From positions 14,516,232 through 14,580,231 of the forward strand of contig OY783199.1 of assembly GCA_963678675.1 (NCBI GenBank): a DNA stretch of 64,000 nucleotides, given 5' to 3'. This DNA is from Xiphydria camelus (lineage: Eukaryota; Arthropoda; Insecta; Hymenoptera; Xiphydriidae). The notes beneath the pieces are model-generated. The model searched no databases and was not told where the DNA came from. It worked only from the letters and a program-made list of their open reading frames with translations. A program made the position numbers and the translations under genes. Shown here one piece after another: positions 42,070-51,519 of this stretch (within the stretch, counting starts at the first letter, position 1; every line of letters begins with the position of its first letter).

Positions 42070-43866
42070 ATGGCGGTCCAAATGACAAACGAGCAGCTCA
42101 CGATGCTGCTCGAGAGGATCAACATACCACAGCAGCAGGAAAGAAGACGAACCAGCTTCGCCAAGTGCACGTCCAGATACAATGGAACCAGAAACCGCGA
42201 CAAGGTCGAAGAATTTATCACGGCGTCCACCATTTTTAAAGAGGTGAGCGAGATCAGCGATGCAGACGCACTAAAGGGTCTGCCACTCCTCCTGCAAGAT
42301 GTCGCAGCCACGTGGTGGCGAGGTACCAAGGAGAATGCAGGAACTTGGGCAGAAGCAATGGATCTCCTTCGGACCGCCTTTTGTCCAAAAAGGTTGGCGC
42401 ATCAAGTCTTCGTGGACCTCTTCCAACGGAGGCAGGATAACGAAACAACCACGGACATTTTCATCTGCAAGGCACGAGCTATGCTGGCAGAATTACCATA
42501 TCGGCTACCGGAACGCCAGCAAATAGATCTAGTATTCGGTCTATTACGACGACGGATCCGGGAAAAAGTTCCTCGAGACGTAGTAACCACGTTCCAGGAT
42601 CTACTACGCAAGGCCCGCGAAGTAGAAGAGATTGATCGGGAGCTATCTAACAATATAGTGAAGTCAGCACCTCAAGAAGAAAATAATACGGAGGTCGAGA
42701 AGTGTAAAACGGAAAAAGTAAGACCACGATGCGAAATATGTAATCGCTTCGGTCATACCGAAGAAAGCTGCCGCCGAAAAGAAGCACTAGCAACACGAGT
42801 AAAGGAGGAACCCTCAACAATACAATGCTATGGCTGCAAACGCCCGGGAGTTGTAAGGAGTAAGTGTCCTACCTGCAACCCGAGCAAAGCAGACGTGGCA
42901 CAATTGGACTTCTGCGCCATAAACACCGACGTTTCGCACCAACGTCCGACCATCCAAATTTCAATTGAGGGATTAGTCGGCAGCGCCTGCATCGACACAG
43001 GCGCAAGAGCGAGCGTTGCCAGCTACAGTCTTCTTCAAGCTTTGCTGGAAAAAGGGCGGAAGTTCTCCAAAGTGGTCAAGCAGATCACCCTCGCGGACGG
43101 GAACCCTCAGCTCCAGGAAGTACCAATTACCAGCGTGGTCATACGGCTGCAAGGACGACGAATTCCTACAAAGCTCATCGTTTTGCCAGACGCCAAGCAT
43201 AACCACACGCTACTAGGAGTAGACTTCTTAGAAAATGCCGGCATCGTGATTGACATTCCGCAACAAACTTGGTGGTTCAATACGGATCCCCAACAACGCC
43301 ACGACTTCCAGAGGACGCCCGGGAAATCAGTTTCCTCGTCCCAAACTGAAGAGGTGTTGACAACAATGATTGAGGCGGCCGAAGAAGTCAACCTTTGGTC
43401 GGATCTGATAGAGATTCCAAAGGCACTCAGCCCCTTACCCGCCTCCCCTCAAAGGACCGAACCAGACGACTATCTGGACGAACTCTTCGATCGTTGCTAC
43501 CAAACAACGACCAGCGCCGAAGAAATAAAATTTGAAATGATCGACGTCGCAACAACAGATATCATTTTGCAACCTAAGGAAGCAGCTCTCTTCCAGGGGG
43601 AGAGTCCTAAGGAACTTAGTCAAGGGAAACCCGAACGGATCGACCTGGGATTGCTTGACGTCGTGTTTATGAATAACACTTTACAACATAATGAAACCAC
43701 GGAAGCAGCTCTCCTCCAGGGGGAGGGCTCTGAGGAAGAAAAACCACCACCACCAATACGACCTCTACGGAAAAGAGGACGTCCCCGCAAGCAAGCAGTG
43801 CAGCCATCCACGCAGGATCCTGGACCTTCGTCGGGACGCCGTCAGGTCCAGAGGGGGAGATTGTAA
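42070..43866 (+). CDS. Gag-protease polyprotein, Arc-like capsid
   Basis: An open 598-codon frame. Residues 1-20 are a short leader (MTNEQL). Residues 30-190 form a Ty3/gypsy-type capsid: YNGTRNRDKVEEFI, ISDADALKGLPLLL, AATWWRG, DIFICKARAMLAELP, DLVFGLL, TFQDLLRKAREVE. This order and many residues match, as I recall them, the capsid domain of Drosophila Arc proteins, which descend from such a Gag. C221-x2-C-x4-H-x4-C is a zinc knuckle; a second (C253, C256, C266) lacks its His. An aspartic protease starts around residue 295 with catalytic D309 in CIDTGA. Near the C-terminus are two degenerate repeats (EAALxQGE) and an AT-hook-like KRGRPRK. The stop TAA (43864-43866) lies inside the right LTR. 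Confidence 0.88.
   Translation: MAVQMTNEQLTMLLERINIPQQQERRRTSFAKCTSRYNGTRNRDKVEEFITASTIFKEVSEISDADALKGLPLLLQDVAATWWRGTKENAGTWAEAMDLLRTAFCPKRLAHQVFVDLFQRRQDNETTTDIFICKARAMLAELPYRLPERQQIDLVFGLLRRRIREKVPRDVVTTFQDLLRKAREVEEIDRELSNNIVKSAPQEENNTEVEKCKTEKVRPRCEICNRFGHTEESCRRKEALATRVKEEPSTIQCYGCKRPGVVRSKCPTCNPSKADVAQLDFCAINTDVSHQRPTIQISIEGLVGSACIDTGARASVASYSLLQALLEKGRKFSKVVKQITLADGNPQLQEVPITSVVIRLQGRRIPTKLIVLPDAKHNHTLLGVDFLENAGIVIDIPQQTWWFNTDPQQRHDFQRTPGKSVSSSQTEEVLTTMIEAAEEVNLWSDLIEIPKALSPLPASPQRTEPDDYLDELFDRCYQTTTSAEEIKFEMIDVATTDIILQPKEAALFQGESPKELSQGKPERIDLGLLDVVFMNNTLQHNETTEAALLQGEGSEEEKPPPPIRPLRKRGRPRKQAVQPSTQDPGPSSGRRQVQRGRL
43850..43860 (+). other. Polypurine tract
   Basis: AGAGGGGGAGA directly before the right LTR, the primer for plus-strand DNA synthesis. 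Two similar tracts, CAGGGGGAGAG at about 43594 and CAGGGGGAGGG at about 43717, lie inside the gag frame. Confidence 0.75.
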
Positions 43867-44701
43867 CGCGTGGATCGCAGCCGAGTCGGCATGCGTCAGC
43901 CTGCCGACGATTCAAGGGTTGGAGACAGCCCCGAGCGCGTCATAAGGGACGCGCAGGTAGTTAGGACGCGTCATCCGAGGACCTAACGGTCATCGGTCAT
44001 CAGCGGGCTTTCGGCAAGGTCCGCAAACGGGGTATATTAGACGGCCGGCGAGCCATCGCCGGCAGACCATCTCGAGTCACGGTAGTGGAAGTTTTCGCTC
44101 AGCGAACACCACTATCCCTCGGAAGTCTCAGTCGAACGCCCTAGGGAAGTTTTCGCTCAGCGAACACCCTAGTAGTCGAACGGCCTCCACACGAGCGGCG
44201 ACAGTTTTCGCTCAGCGAACATCGCAGCTCTCGTGGTTCACCGATCGACTCTCGAGCAACCGAGAGGGAAGTCTTCGCTCAGCGAACACCCTCTCGCGCG
44301 CAGATCTCTGACGGCCCTACGCCGTCCCGGCTTGAGGTTCGCTAGCGGCAGTTTTCGCTCCGCGAACACCCTAGCGTCCTCGCCGCTCCAGCCGACGTTC
44401 TCACGTCGCCTCGCCTACCCGGCGACCCTCTACGCGGACGAGTTACCTTCGCCTCCGGCCTGACGACGATTCCCGGGACGCGAGCAGCCCCCGGCACGCC
44501 AGGACCGACGCAGCCGTTCCTGAGGACGACCCGCACCGCCTACGAGCTGCCCGACCGGCAGCCCCTCCGACGCTTCTCCGAGCTCGATCCCTCCTGGGAT
44601 CTTCTCTTTCCACACGCTTACGCTACCATTTTGTATTCCAGATCACGAATAAACCTTAGTTCCTAGTTTATTCGCGCTCTGTACATATTACCCCTCCTAC
44701 A
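43862..44701 (+). repeat. Right LTR
   Basis: Matches the left LTR except for two nearby bases; its first bases also supply the gag stop codon. Confidence 0.92.
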
Positions 44702-44999
44702 ATATATAATTCTTTCAGATGAGGCGGGAAGGACGGTCGCTCAATAAGGTAAGTTATTCGGTAAGTATAAGATTAAAATTGAGTTAAGACAAAGTTATCA
44801 CTTGGTCGCAACTGGGTAGACAGCGTGGCGGTAAATGACAATGAATAAAGGCGAACGAAATGGATGATGATATATACAATAGGTGAGTGTAATGATATGA
44901 ACGTGAAACGCGTAAAAGCGCTGCTACCCAAGCACACCGGTCCTTCCCAGTACCAAAGCAGGAGGGCAAATATTAGTCATTATCATTTTCGGTTATGAG
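44702..44999 (-). other. 3' region of the R2/NeSL-type LINE next to the LTR element
   Basis: Non-coding on both strands as far as I can see. It joins the end of the endonuclease domain to the AT tract in which the LTR element sits. Confidence 0.4.
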
Positions 45000-45372
45000 C
45001 GGTGCATACTGCCTAGCGCCGATAAGATGTTCCACGTAAATATCGTGGGACCATCGGATCGTGTCCGAGACAATGAGTCGGCGCATCATCGAAGCGTACC
45101 ACGAAGATATTCGTAGCCACCTCAGCACCTTCTCGTTGCCCTAGTACCACGACCCGAGGGCACCCACGATAAAGGCGTCGACCACAACTCGGTACCCTTG
45201 CGCCTGCAGCTGGTCCGCCAGGGGCGCGTACTTGGCGTATTTCCGCGCTCTGGCCTCATCCCAAGACTGCAGACGGTTCTCAAAGGGCACTGTCACGTCC
45301 AAGATGGTGATGGTACGTGCTCGGTCATCCCTCTGACCGGAGATGGAACCAGCCTTTAGCCAGTCTTTTCAG
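45000..45372 (-). pseudogene. Restriction-like endonuclease domain of the R2/NeSL-type LINE
   Basis: The minus-strand reading continues from the RT with TITILDVTVPFENR, AKYAPLADQLQ, VDAFIVGALGSW, then after an in-frame TAG NEKVLR, YASMMRRLIVSDTIRWSHDI and YVEHLIGARQY. This is the PD-(D/E)xK-type endonuclease at the C-terminus of R2/NeSL-clade proteins, which cuts a specific target site. One stop (WY*G, about 45145) and possibly a shift break it. Confidence 0.8.
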
Positions 45373-46668
45373 TTAGCGGTCGACCTCACTGAGTGACCCC
45401 TTCTCCATCCTCATTCCCCTTAGACCGAAGTCCATACGCGGCAGCACAAACTTGGCTACCGCGTCGAACTTCTGACAAGGGGCGCGCAACGAGGCATCAA
45501 TCGCCTTGAGGCAGTCAACGATGCCAACGAGCGTCTTTATTGGGGTCTGACGCACGTTGGCACCGGTGGGCGTGCCCAAGTGGGGGTACTCGTCGCGATC
45601 CGATAGCGCGCGAACGGGCTCTCCTTGGAGAGGGAACACAGTCGGCAGCACCCGACGCCCTCCTCTGCAGGTCATGTGCAGAGTGGCACATTTGGCCGGG
45701 TTAAAGTGCAGGCCAATCCGCTGTGCTGCCCTCTCCGCTGCGGACAGGAGGAGTCGCATCCCGTCGGGATCGCTGGCAACCAGCGCAAGGTCGTCCGCGT
45801 ACGCCAGAGTGTTCAATCTCGTCCCGCGTAAGTCGTACCCCGCATCCGTGGACGCAAGGGCACGAAGTACGGGCTCGAGCGCGAGATTAAACACTATGGG
45901 GCTCAACGGGTAACCTTGTTTTACACCCGACTGGATGTTCACCTCCAGTGTGAAACCATCCGCAGTTCTCACCCTGGTAGTGGCCCCTCGGTACATGCTC
46001 GCCACCAAACGGCGGAGAGATGCAGGCACCTGGGCTCCTTCCAGCGCGGCGGCGATGGAGGCATGGGGGACCGAACCGAAAGCATTTCGGAGGTCAAGCC
46101 ACGCCACCACCACCTCCTTTCCAGTCCGACGTGCGTCCTGAATGGCCTCTTGAAGCACGAAGTAGTGCTCGTAGCATCCCTCGTACTTCAAGAAGCCCTT
46201 CTATAAAGGACTGATGCGGCCGTTGCGCGTCGCTCATATGGTGAGATGATCGGCCACGATGGCGGCGAACAGCTTGGCGAGAACCGAACCGATCGCGAGC
46301 GGACGCCAGTTGCTCAGATCATCCTGATCCCCATTCTTGTAAACCAAGACGATGTTGGATGTCTTCCAACCCTCAGGGATCGCTTCCAGCCTGCGGCACG
46401 CGTTGTATACCGCAGTCAGGACACACGCACCCGGATCAACCCTTCGCAAGTCGCGATAGGTGAGTCGCGAGTGAGTCTCAAGAACGCGGCTAATACCGCG
46501 CCTAGACCCGACGGAGCACCTCCAGCTGACTGAAGGGTGACACCAGCGCGTCGTTATCATCCTGCAACGGGGGCTCAGTCGGCCAGCCCCCGACAAGACC
46601 TTCCAGGTCCTCGCGCCGGCGATACACTTCCTCGAAGTAGTGCAGCATCCTATCGCGTGGCACGGCAC
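45373..46668 (-). pseudogene. Reverse transcriptase domain of the R2/NeSL-type LINE
   Basis: The frame 46668-46234 reads WKTSNIVLVYKNGDQDDLSN then WRPLAIGSVLAKLFAAIVAD. After two stop codons near 46235 and 46204 the 272-codon frame (46191-45373) reads GFLKYEGCYEHYFVLQEAI, VVVAWLDLRNAFGSVPH, SGVKQGYPLSPIVFN and LAYADDLALVAS. The catalytic Asp (WLDLRNAF) and the YADD box are intact. Sequence order and the KGF-x-x-YEGC-x-EH motif place it in the R2/NeSL group. The two stops are single-base nonsense changes in otherwise conserved text. GC-rich and CpG-rich, unlike its surroundings. Confidence 0.88.
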
Positions 46669-48825
46669 ACTGAACGGTAGGGCCCTGCATCACTTCGCGA
46701 AATGCACGCCGAGGGTCTTGTCTATACAAGCGCTGGATATGAGTCGCACGACTCACGCGATCCATGGGGGGAGGAAGCGGGGGGTCAGGCTGATCCGAGC
46801 GATCAGCTGCTCGCTCCGGGTTCGTGTCTTCGGCTGCTCGCCTCCGGCGCGGCCGACCGCTCCCACGACGGGGAGCATTTCGCGCCCCGGAGGCGCCGGC
46901 TCCAGCAGGAGTCGCAGCCTGAAAACGCGTGGCAAGTCGCCTCGCCAGCGCTTCCAACTCGTCTATTGACGAGACAGCCTCAGCCGCTTCGATGAGCTCG
47001 GCACACTCAGTCTCACTAAAAGGAGGCTGAGGCGCAGAGCCATCTGGCAGCGTTGGCTGGGCGTTGACCCTACCAGGCCCGGCACCCCCGGTGCCGCGTG
47101 GCGCGTCCAGTCCTCCCGCATCTATATGGGCCGGATCTGGTCGCCTTCGGGACACCGAGGCACCCTGTCGAGGGGGTGGGGGAACTAATGGGGGAGCCCG
47201 CCCGGGCGCCCGGGGATCTACGACGAAACCACCACCCTGACCGCGTTGCGAGGGACTCACCGGACGCTGAAACGGTGCAGTCCGGTTGCGGCGCGATGAA
47301 TTGAATCCGCGATGCCCTCCTACCTCAGTCCTTCCTCCAGTATCGCGCAGTGGCGCGTCCGGTCGTCGCTCCAGACCTGCTGGAGCCGACGTCGACGCCA
47401 TGATGGACGGCGTCGTCTGCGTGGCGGTCATGGCCATCCTCCTAGTCATCGTGGTGGCAGCTGCTGGTGTTGTTGCTGCTGCCGCTGCTGCTGCTGGTGG
47501 TGTTGCTGCTGCAGCTGTCCGTGGGGAGTCCTCGATGCGGCCCTCCGGTGTTGATCGGGCCGCTGGTGGTGGTGGGGGCGGAGGCCTCGCAGCAGTCTCC
47601 GCCCGGACTCTCCTCCGGATCTCTTCCTCTTCTTCATCCGGGACCTCCCGACTTCCCGCGTGGTACTCGACGACCCCTGCGAGATACTCACGGGTCGCCG
47701 AGTATCTTCTCCTTACTGCCTCCAGTTCTGGCGTGTGAGGCAGTACTTCCACCTCCAGGGGAGCAGGCGTGAGAGGAAAAGAGGTGTTCCTCCAGAATAC
47801 CTCGTCGTCACTCGACGACGACGACGGCGATCCGCTCGATAGTGTCACGGATCGCCTGGGACGACCTGATCTTAAGACCCGCCTCTTCCGGTATCTCCTC
47901 CTCATCCTCCACGATCACGTCCTACATCCTTGGTGGTGTTCGGGGGGGGGGGGGGGGGCTTATCCTCCCGGGATGGACGGCCGTTGAGCAGATCGGCCCG
48001 CCACATACCGAGGTGGTAATGGTAGTGACGGTGATCGTGGTTACCGGGCTGGAGGTGGGTATCTCGATGTTGCTGGGCGGGGTCGTCGGGGGGTTCAGAA
48101 TACCTCCGAGGGCGACGAAGGGCTGCGCGCCCTGTAGCAGCTGTAGTCTTCGGCGAATATCTTCGCGCTGCTGCTGGAGGGTTGGCGATGTTGTTGCTGG
48201 TGCCTGTGCTGGTGCTCCCTCGCTGGCGACAGAGGCAACGACGGGCGATGGGGGAGTTGCGACGACGTCCGCAAAAGTTGTCCCAGCGGTGACCGGGGGT
48301 GACCGCCGGAACTGCTGCTGCGGATGCTCAGGAGACCGATCCTCGGTGGCCGCTCGTGTCCTCCGTGCCTTGCTCATCGTGACTCTTGGGGATATAGGCG
48401 GGGCGCTGGTCGCACGTCCTCGCCTGGTCGTCACACCTCGCGTGGTAGTGGTTTGCGAGGGACGGGTGGAAGTCGGCGCAGTGGTGGTCGTTGCACCGCT
48501 TTCACTCCGTCGAGGAGGTCGAGTTGGTCCCCGGCTAAAGGATGTTGATGGACCGGGGCGGGGGGAACTAGATGTCCGCGTTCCCCCGAGTGCGCGCCTC
48601 ATAGTATCGGCTCCTCTGATGTTTGGCCTCCGAGCCGGCGCGCTGGTGGAGGAGCCCCCACCTGAAGATGTTGTCGGTGAGGGTCTGAGGGCGGCAAGCA
48701 CACTCATCTTCCCATCGGTAGTCCGAGCAAGATGTGGCGGAGTCGGATTCTGCCGCGCGGGTCCGAAGGTCAGTCGCGGGACATCTGTGTCGTCGCTGGT
48801 CCTCCCGTCCTCTTTGTAGTGGCAA
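46502..48825 (-). pseudogene. Low-complexity linker of the R2/NeSL-type LINE protein
   Basis: Two frames (48707-47922 and 47905-46502) form one Pro/Ser/Thr/Arg-rich region. At its end are SDQPDPPLPPPMDRVSRATH, IQRLYRQDPRRAFREVMQGP and FEEVYRRREDLEG, which precede the RT in this clade. The frames are separated by a run of about 19 G at 47941-47959, a likely slippage site. A CAG/CTG-rich stretch at 47465-47515 encodes a Gln/Ala-type run. Confidence 0.65.
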
Positions 48826-48921
48826 TAGAGGCTGCTACAGTGGTGGTCGTCGTGGCGGATGTCGTTGTCCTAGTTGCGCCCGTCGTTGTCGCCGTCGCAC
48901 GTATCGTCGCTCTTAGAGTTC

Positions 48922-49159
48922 TTACGCCCGCGCTACGTGTAGTAGTCGCGGGTCGAGAGCTCGCGGGGGCGGAGATACTTTGACCGGATGTCGTGGCCGT
49001 CGATGGGGGGAAGCCGTCGTGCGGAGATGTACGCGCTCGAAGTGCGTCTTAACATCTTTCAGAGGATATTTCCCCTGACCGATGTAGGAACACCTCGAGC
49101 ACGCATACTGAATAAAGAGCCCCGCATGAGCTAATACTAATTCTCCTCGTCGCAAACAG
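48922..49159 (-). pseudogene. C2H2 zinc finger at the N-terminus of the R2/NeSL-type LINE
   Basis: The frame starts MRRGELVLAHAGLFIQYACS; CSRC and HFERVH give C-x2-C ... H-x4-H, the DNA-binding finger found at the N-terminus of R2-clade proteins. It starts only 4 bases from the insertion junction at 49159, so the element may be slightly 5'-truncated. Confidence 0.7.
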
Positions 49160-49326
49160 AACGCTCCCTGGTGGAATGATCGCTACGCCGACGCCAATTC
49201 CCAACGCAAGGAAGCACTAAGCATCACCCGGAAAATCCCTAGCTGTACTAATTGTATTGCTCTCAAAAAAGCTGAAGCCAATGCTGGAAAAATAATCAAC
49301 CAAGAAAAGAGCCCAACTAGCAAAAT
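49160..49326 (+). pseudogene. I-type LINE, linker between endonuclease and RT
   Basis: Reads NAPWWNDRYADANSQRKEAL, IALKKAEANAGKIINQEK, SPTSKI. The PWWN-x-x and KKAxANA pattern lies between endonuclease and RT in I/Jockey LINEs. It continues the frame from 34568 and continues into 56513 (KIN FATW). Confidence 0.75.
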
Positions 49327-49399
49327 AGACCTCTAAAAGAACGATATGATTTCATAACTATCGTACAGCACCGGTTGAAGAACAACTTTATTTTTTAAA

Positions 49400-49900
49400 G
49401 CGTCTCAATACAACAATTTTGTTGTAAAATAGAGGGGTCTCTGTAATGCTGTTGTATAGACGTTCTTACAACTCATATTATAGGACAAAGAAATACTGTA
49501 AGTCTACAAATTTTGTAACAATTGCATAACGACTTATATGATCCTTATAAAATTATTTTAAAAGAATCTTATACAAATTGTAATACAGCTGCATAGCTAT
49601 TGTTAGTAACACTTAAACCACAGAATAATAGCACTCTACTATACAATAGTTTTATAGCAGTTCTCAAACAGTTTTGTAAATGTATTGTATAAGTAATCTC
49701 TCTCCTGAAGACATACATATAGGGCAGTTTTATAATCATCACATTGATTATCTTATAACGGTTGTGTAGTTTACTAAAGGATCTTCTAAAAGTACTGAAG
49801 TGTTGTATAAACCGGAGCCCTTTTTGGTTGTAAAGACATTGTATAGTGGGTTATAGCCACATTATAAGATTTTCACGTTTATACTCGTATAAGATACCAC
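49400..49900. repeat. Degenerate short repeats (TTGTATAG-like words)
   Basis: Words such as GCTGTTGTATAGACGTTCT, ACAATAGTTTTATAGCAGTT, CTTATAACGGTTGTGTAG and GACATTGTATAGTGGG recur every 30-60 bp. A matching GATGTTGTATAGCAGTTCT occurs once near 56483 at the far end of the insertion. Confidence 0.5.
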
Positions 49901-49904
49901 AAAA

Positions 49905-50625
49905 ACAGATTCTCTGTAAAAAAAAAAGGCGGCATGTTCATTCAGTGCCAACAAAAATTGATACCTACGTAAAATACTCTCCAAAAAAGATTTGAAATCA
50001 ATTAAGATCGCCATGTTCAAGATTTATATATAAAAAGTAAAAGGCATCATTTGAAAGGAAAATTATTGTAAATCAAGTTACTAAAAAATTCGACTAAAGA
50101 ATTTATTTAAAAAATTTAATAAAAAAGAACTTGCCGCGTTTAAGTTTTCATCTTTTGTCCACTATACCGAATAATTGGTAGTGCTTGGACGGTGCTAGAG
50201 TAATTCATAAATTGCACTGCCGAAGTCAAATTCAGAGAAATTCAAAAGGCCCCCGCCTGATTGGTTTCCCGTGCGACATTCGGTATACTGGTGGTATCAT
50301 ATAAGTGTATGAATTTATTTAAAATCATAAGTGCATAAACATCGAGTATAATTCTGTCTGAATTTTTTATTTTGAAGGAAAAAAATGCGGCGTTCTTTTT
50401 TATTAATTTTTTTTATAAATTCTTTAGTCGAATTTTTTAGTAACTTGATTTACAATAATTTTCCTTTCAAATGATGCCTTTTACTCTTTTTATATATAAA
50501 TATTGAACATGGCGATATTAGTTGATTTCAAATCTTTTTTGGAGAGTATTTTACGTAGGTATCAATTTTTGTTGGCACTGAATGAACATACCGCCTTTTT
50601 TTACAGAGAATCTGTTTTTGTGGGG
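49905..50625. mobile_element. Foldback with ~240-bp arms and a nested MITE
   Basis: CCACAAAAACAGATTCTCTG and CATTCAGTGCCAACAAAAAT on the left are mirrored to 50625. Between the arms CTATACCGAAT and ATTCGGTATA frame a second small element (50163-50289) with TGGTAGTGCTTGGACGGTGC, a word shared with 24461-24847. Confidence 0.8.
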
Positions 50626-51249
50626 GGATTTCATTACTTTTTGGAATTTATTCATGAGGAGAATACGTACATGTAGAAGAATAGCTTTCTATTACCACAA
50701 AATTAAAGTCTCACATTTTATACCGATACGAGCCAATTAATTATAACCACTTACTTACTTTTGATTTATTCTCGTGATATTTTGAAAGGGATTTATAGAC
50801 TAGAGAGCCCTTATATTTTTCACTTTGCCTTAGTATTTTGGAGAAATAAAACATATACCGCTTTCGAATTTACAGGCCATCGGATTTTTTCTTATATTTT
50901 GGTCGTCTACAGAAATCCATGAAGACGTTTTACCTTCAACTCTCTAAGTATACTCTTCCAATGACCATGACGAATTGTTTCATCACATGTAAAGATACCA
51001 CTTATGACAGTATATAATATATGTTGTTACATATATTAACTCGAGACGTTGGAATAGTTTTAAGAAATCCTTTTGCATGCACCGCTGAAATTTCGCCCTT
51101 ACTCATAAATAAATTTAATGTCATTATTATTACATCATTTACAGCTTCGATGCTGACCTTACGACTCATTTCAATCCGAGTAGAACATTCATTGCAAATA
51201 TCATCATAAACATGCCAATGCGAATAAAAATCATCTATTAACTGTTGCA
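50626..51249. other. AT-rich non-coding stretch
   Basis: No coding or repeat structure recognised. Confidence 0.45.
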
Positions 51250-51427
51250 GATCAAGTATTCCGTTGTGGTGGGGGTCCTGATTGGTCTACTCGCAAAGAT
51301 GCGTATACGTTTCTTAGCGAGTAGACCAATCAGGACCCCCGCCGCAACGGAATACTTGAACCTGATTGGTCTCTTCGCTGAGTTGCGTGCACGCAAAGAT
51401 ACGAGTGACTCGAGAAAGGCCCCCCTG
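51250..51427. mobile_element. Palindromic MITE related to 40165-40270 and 10040-10126
   Basis: Contains AAGTATTCCGTTGTGGTGGG and its inverse, GATGCGTATACGTTTCTTAG, and GAGTGACTCGAGAAAGGCCC at the right. Confidence 0.75.
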
Positions 51428-51519
51428 ATCTCCCGGTAGCTGTCAAATCATGCATGTAACCTCGAAATCAAGTGTACAAGTGATAAGAATTATTCGGGTT
51501 TCTTCGGTGAGTTTCCCCA

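Larger units (their letters stand above)
41105..44701 (+). mobile_element. Non-autonomous Ty3/gypsy-type LTR retrotransposon (gag-protease only)
   Basis: Two 840-bp LTRs (41105-41944 and 43862-44701) beginning TGTAACGCG and ending CCTACA. I found only two base differences between them (41581 and 41583 against 44338 and 44340), so the insertion is young. A primer-binding site TGGCGCCCAAC lies 2 bases inside the left LTR and a purine tract AGAGGGGGAGA just before the right LTR. The only gene is a 598-codon gag-protease frame. Reverse transcriptase, RNase H and integrase are absent, so it must borrow them. It is flanked by AT repeats consistent with a 4-5 bp duplication. Confidence 0.93.
34569..49159 (-). 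mobile_element. R2/NeSL-type LINE inserted in the I-type LINE, itself carrying nested insertions
   Basis: The sequence AACGC occurs just before (34564-34568) and just after (49160-49164) this segment. The interrupted LINE reads in frame across the gap (KPNA then PWWND). The segment starts on the right with the minus-strand zinc-finger/RT protein (49155 downward) and ends on the left in an A/T-rich 3' tail (34569-34600). Its own body is about 4.5 kb on the right (44702-49159) plus about 0.95 kb on the left (34569-35518). Between them lie the LTR element 41105-44701 and the MITE-rich 35547-41046 segment. Confidence 0.65.

Noticed and set aside
47286..48819. Long plus-strand frames of 150 and 325 codons at 47.3-48.8 kb
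   Set aside because: They lie opposite the GC-rich linker of the minus-strand R2/NeSL-type protein; composition is Ala/Val/Gly/Arg-biased and no motif is visible. Shadows of the real gene.
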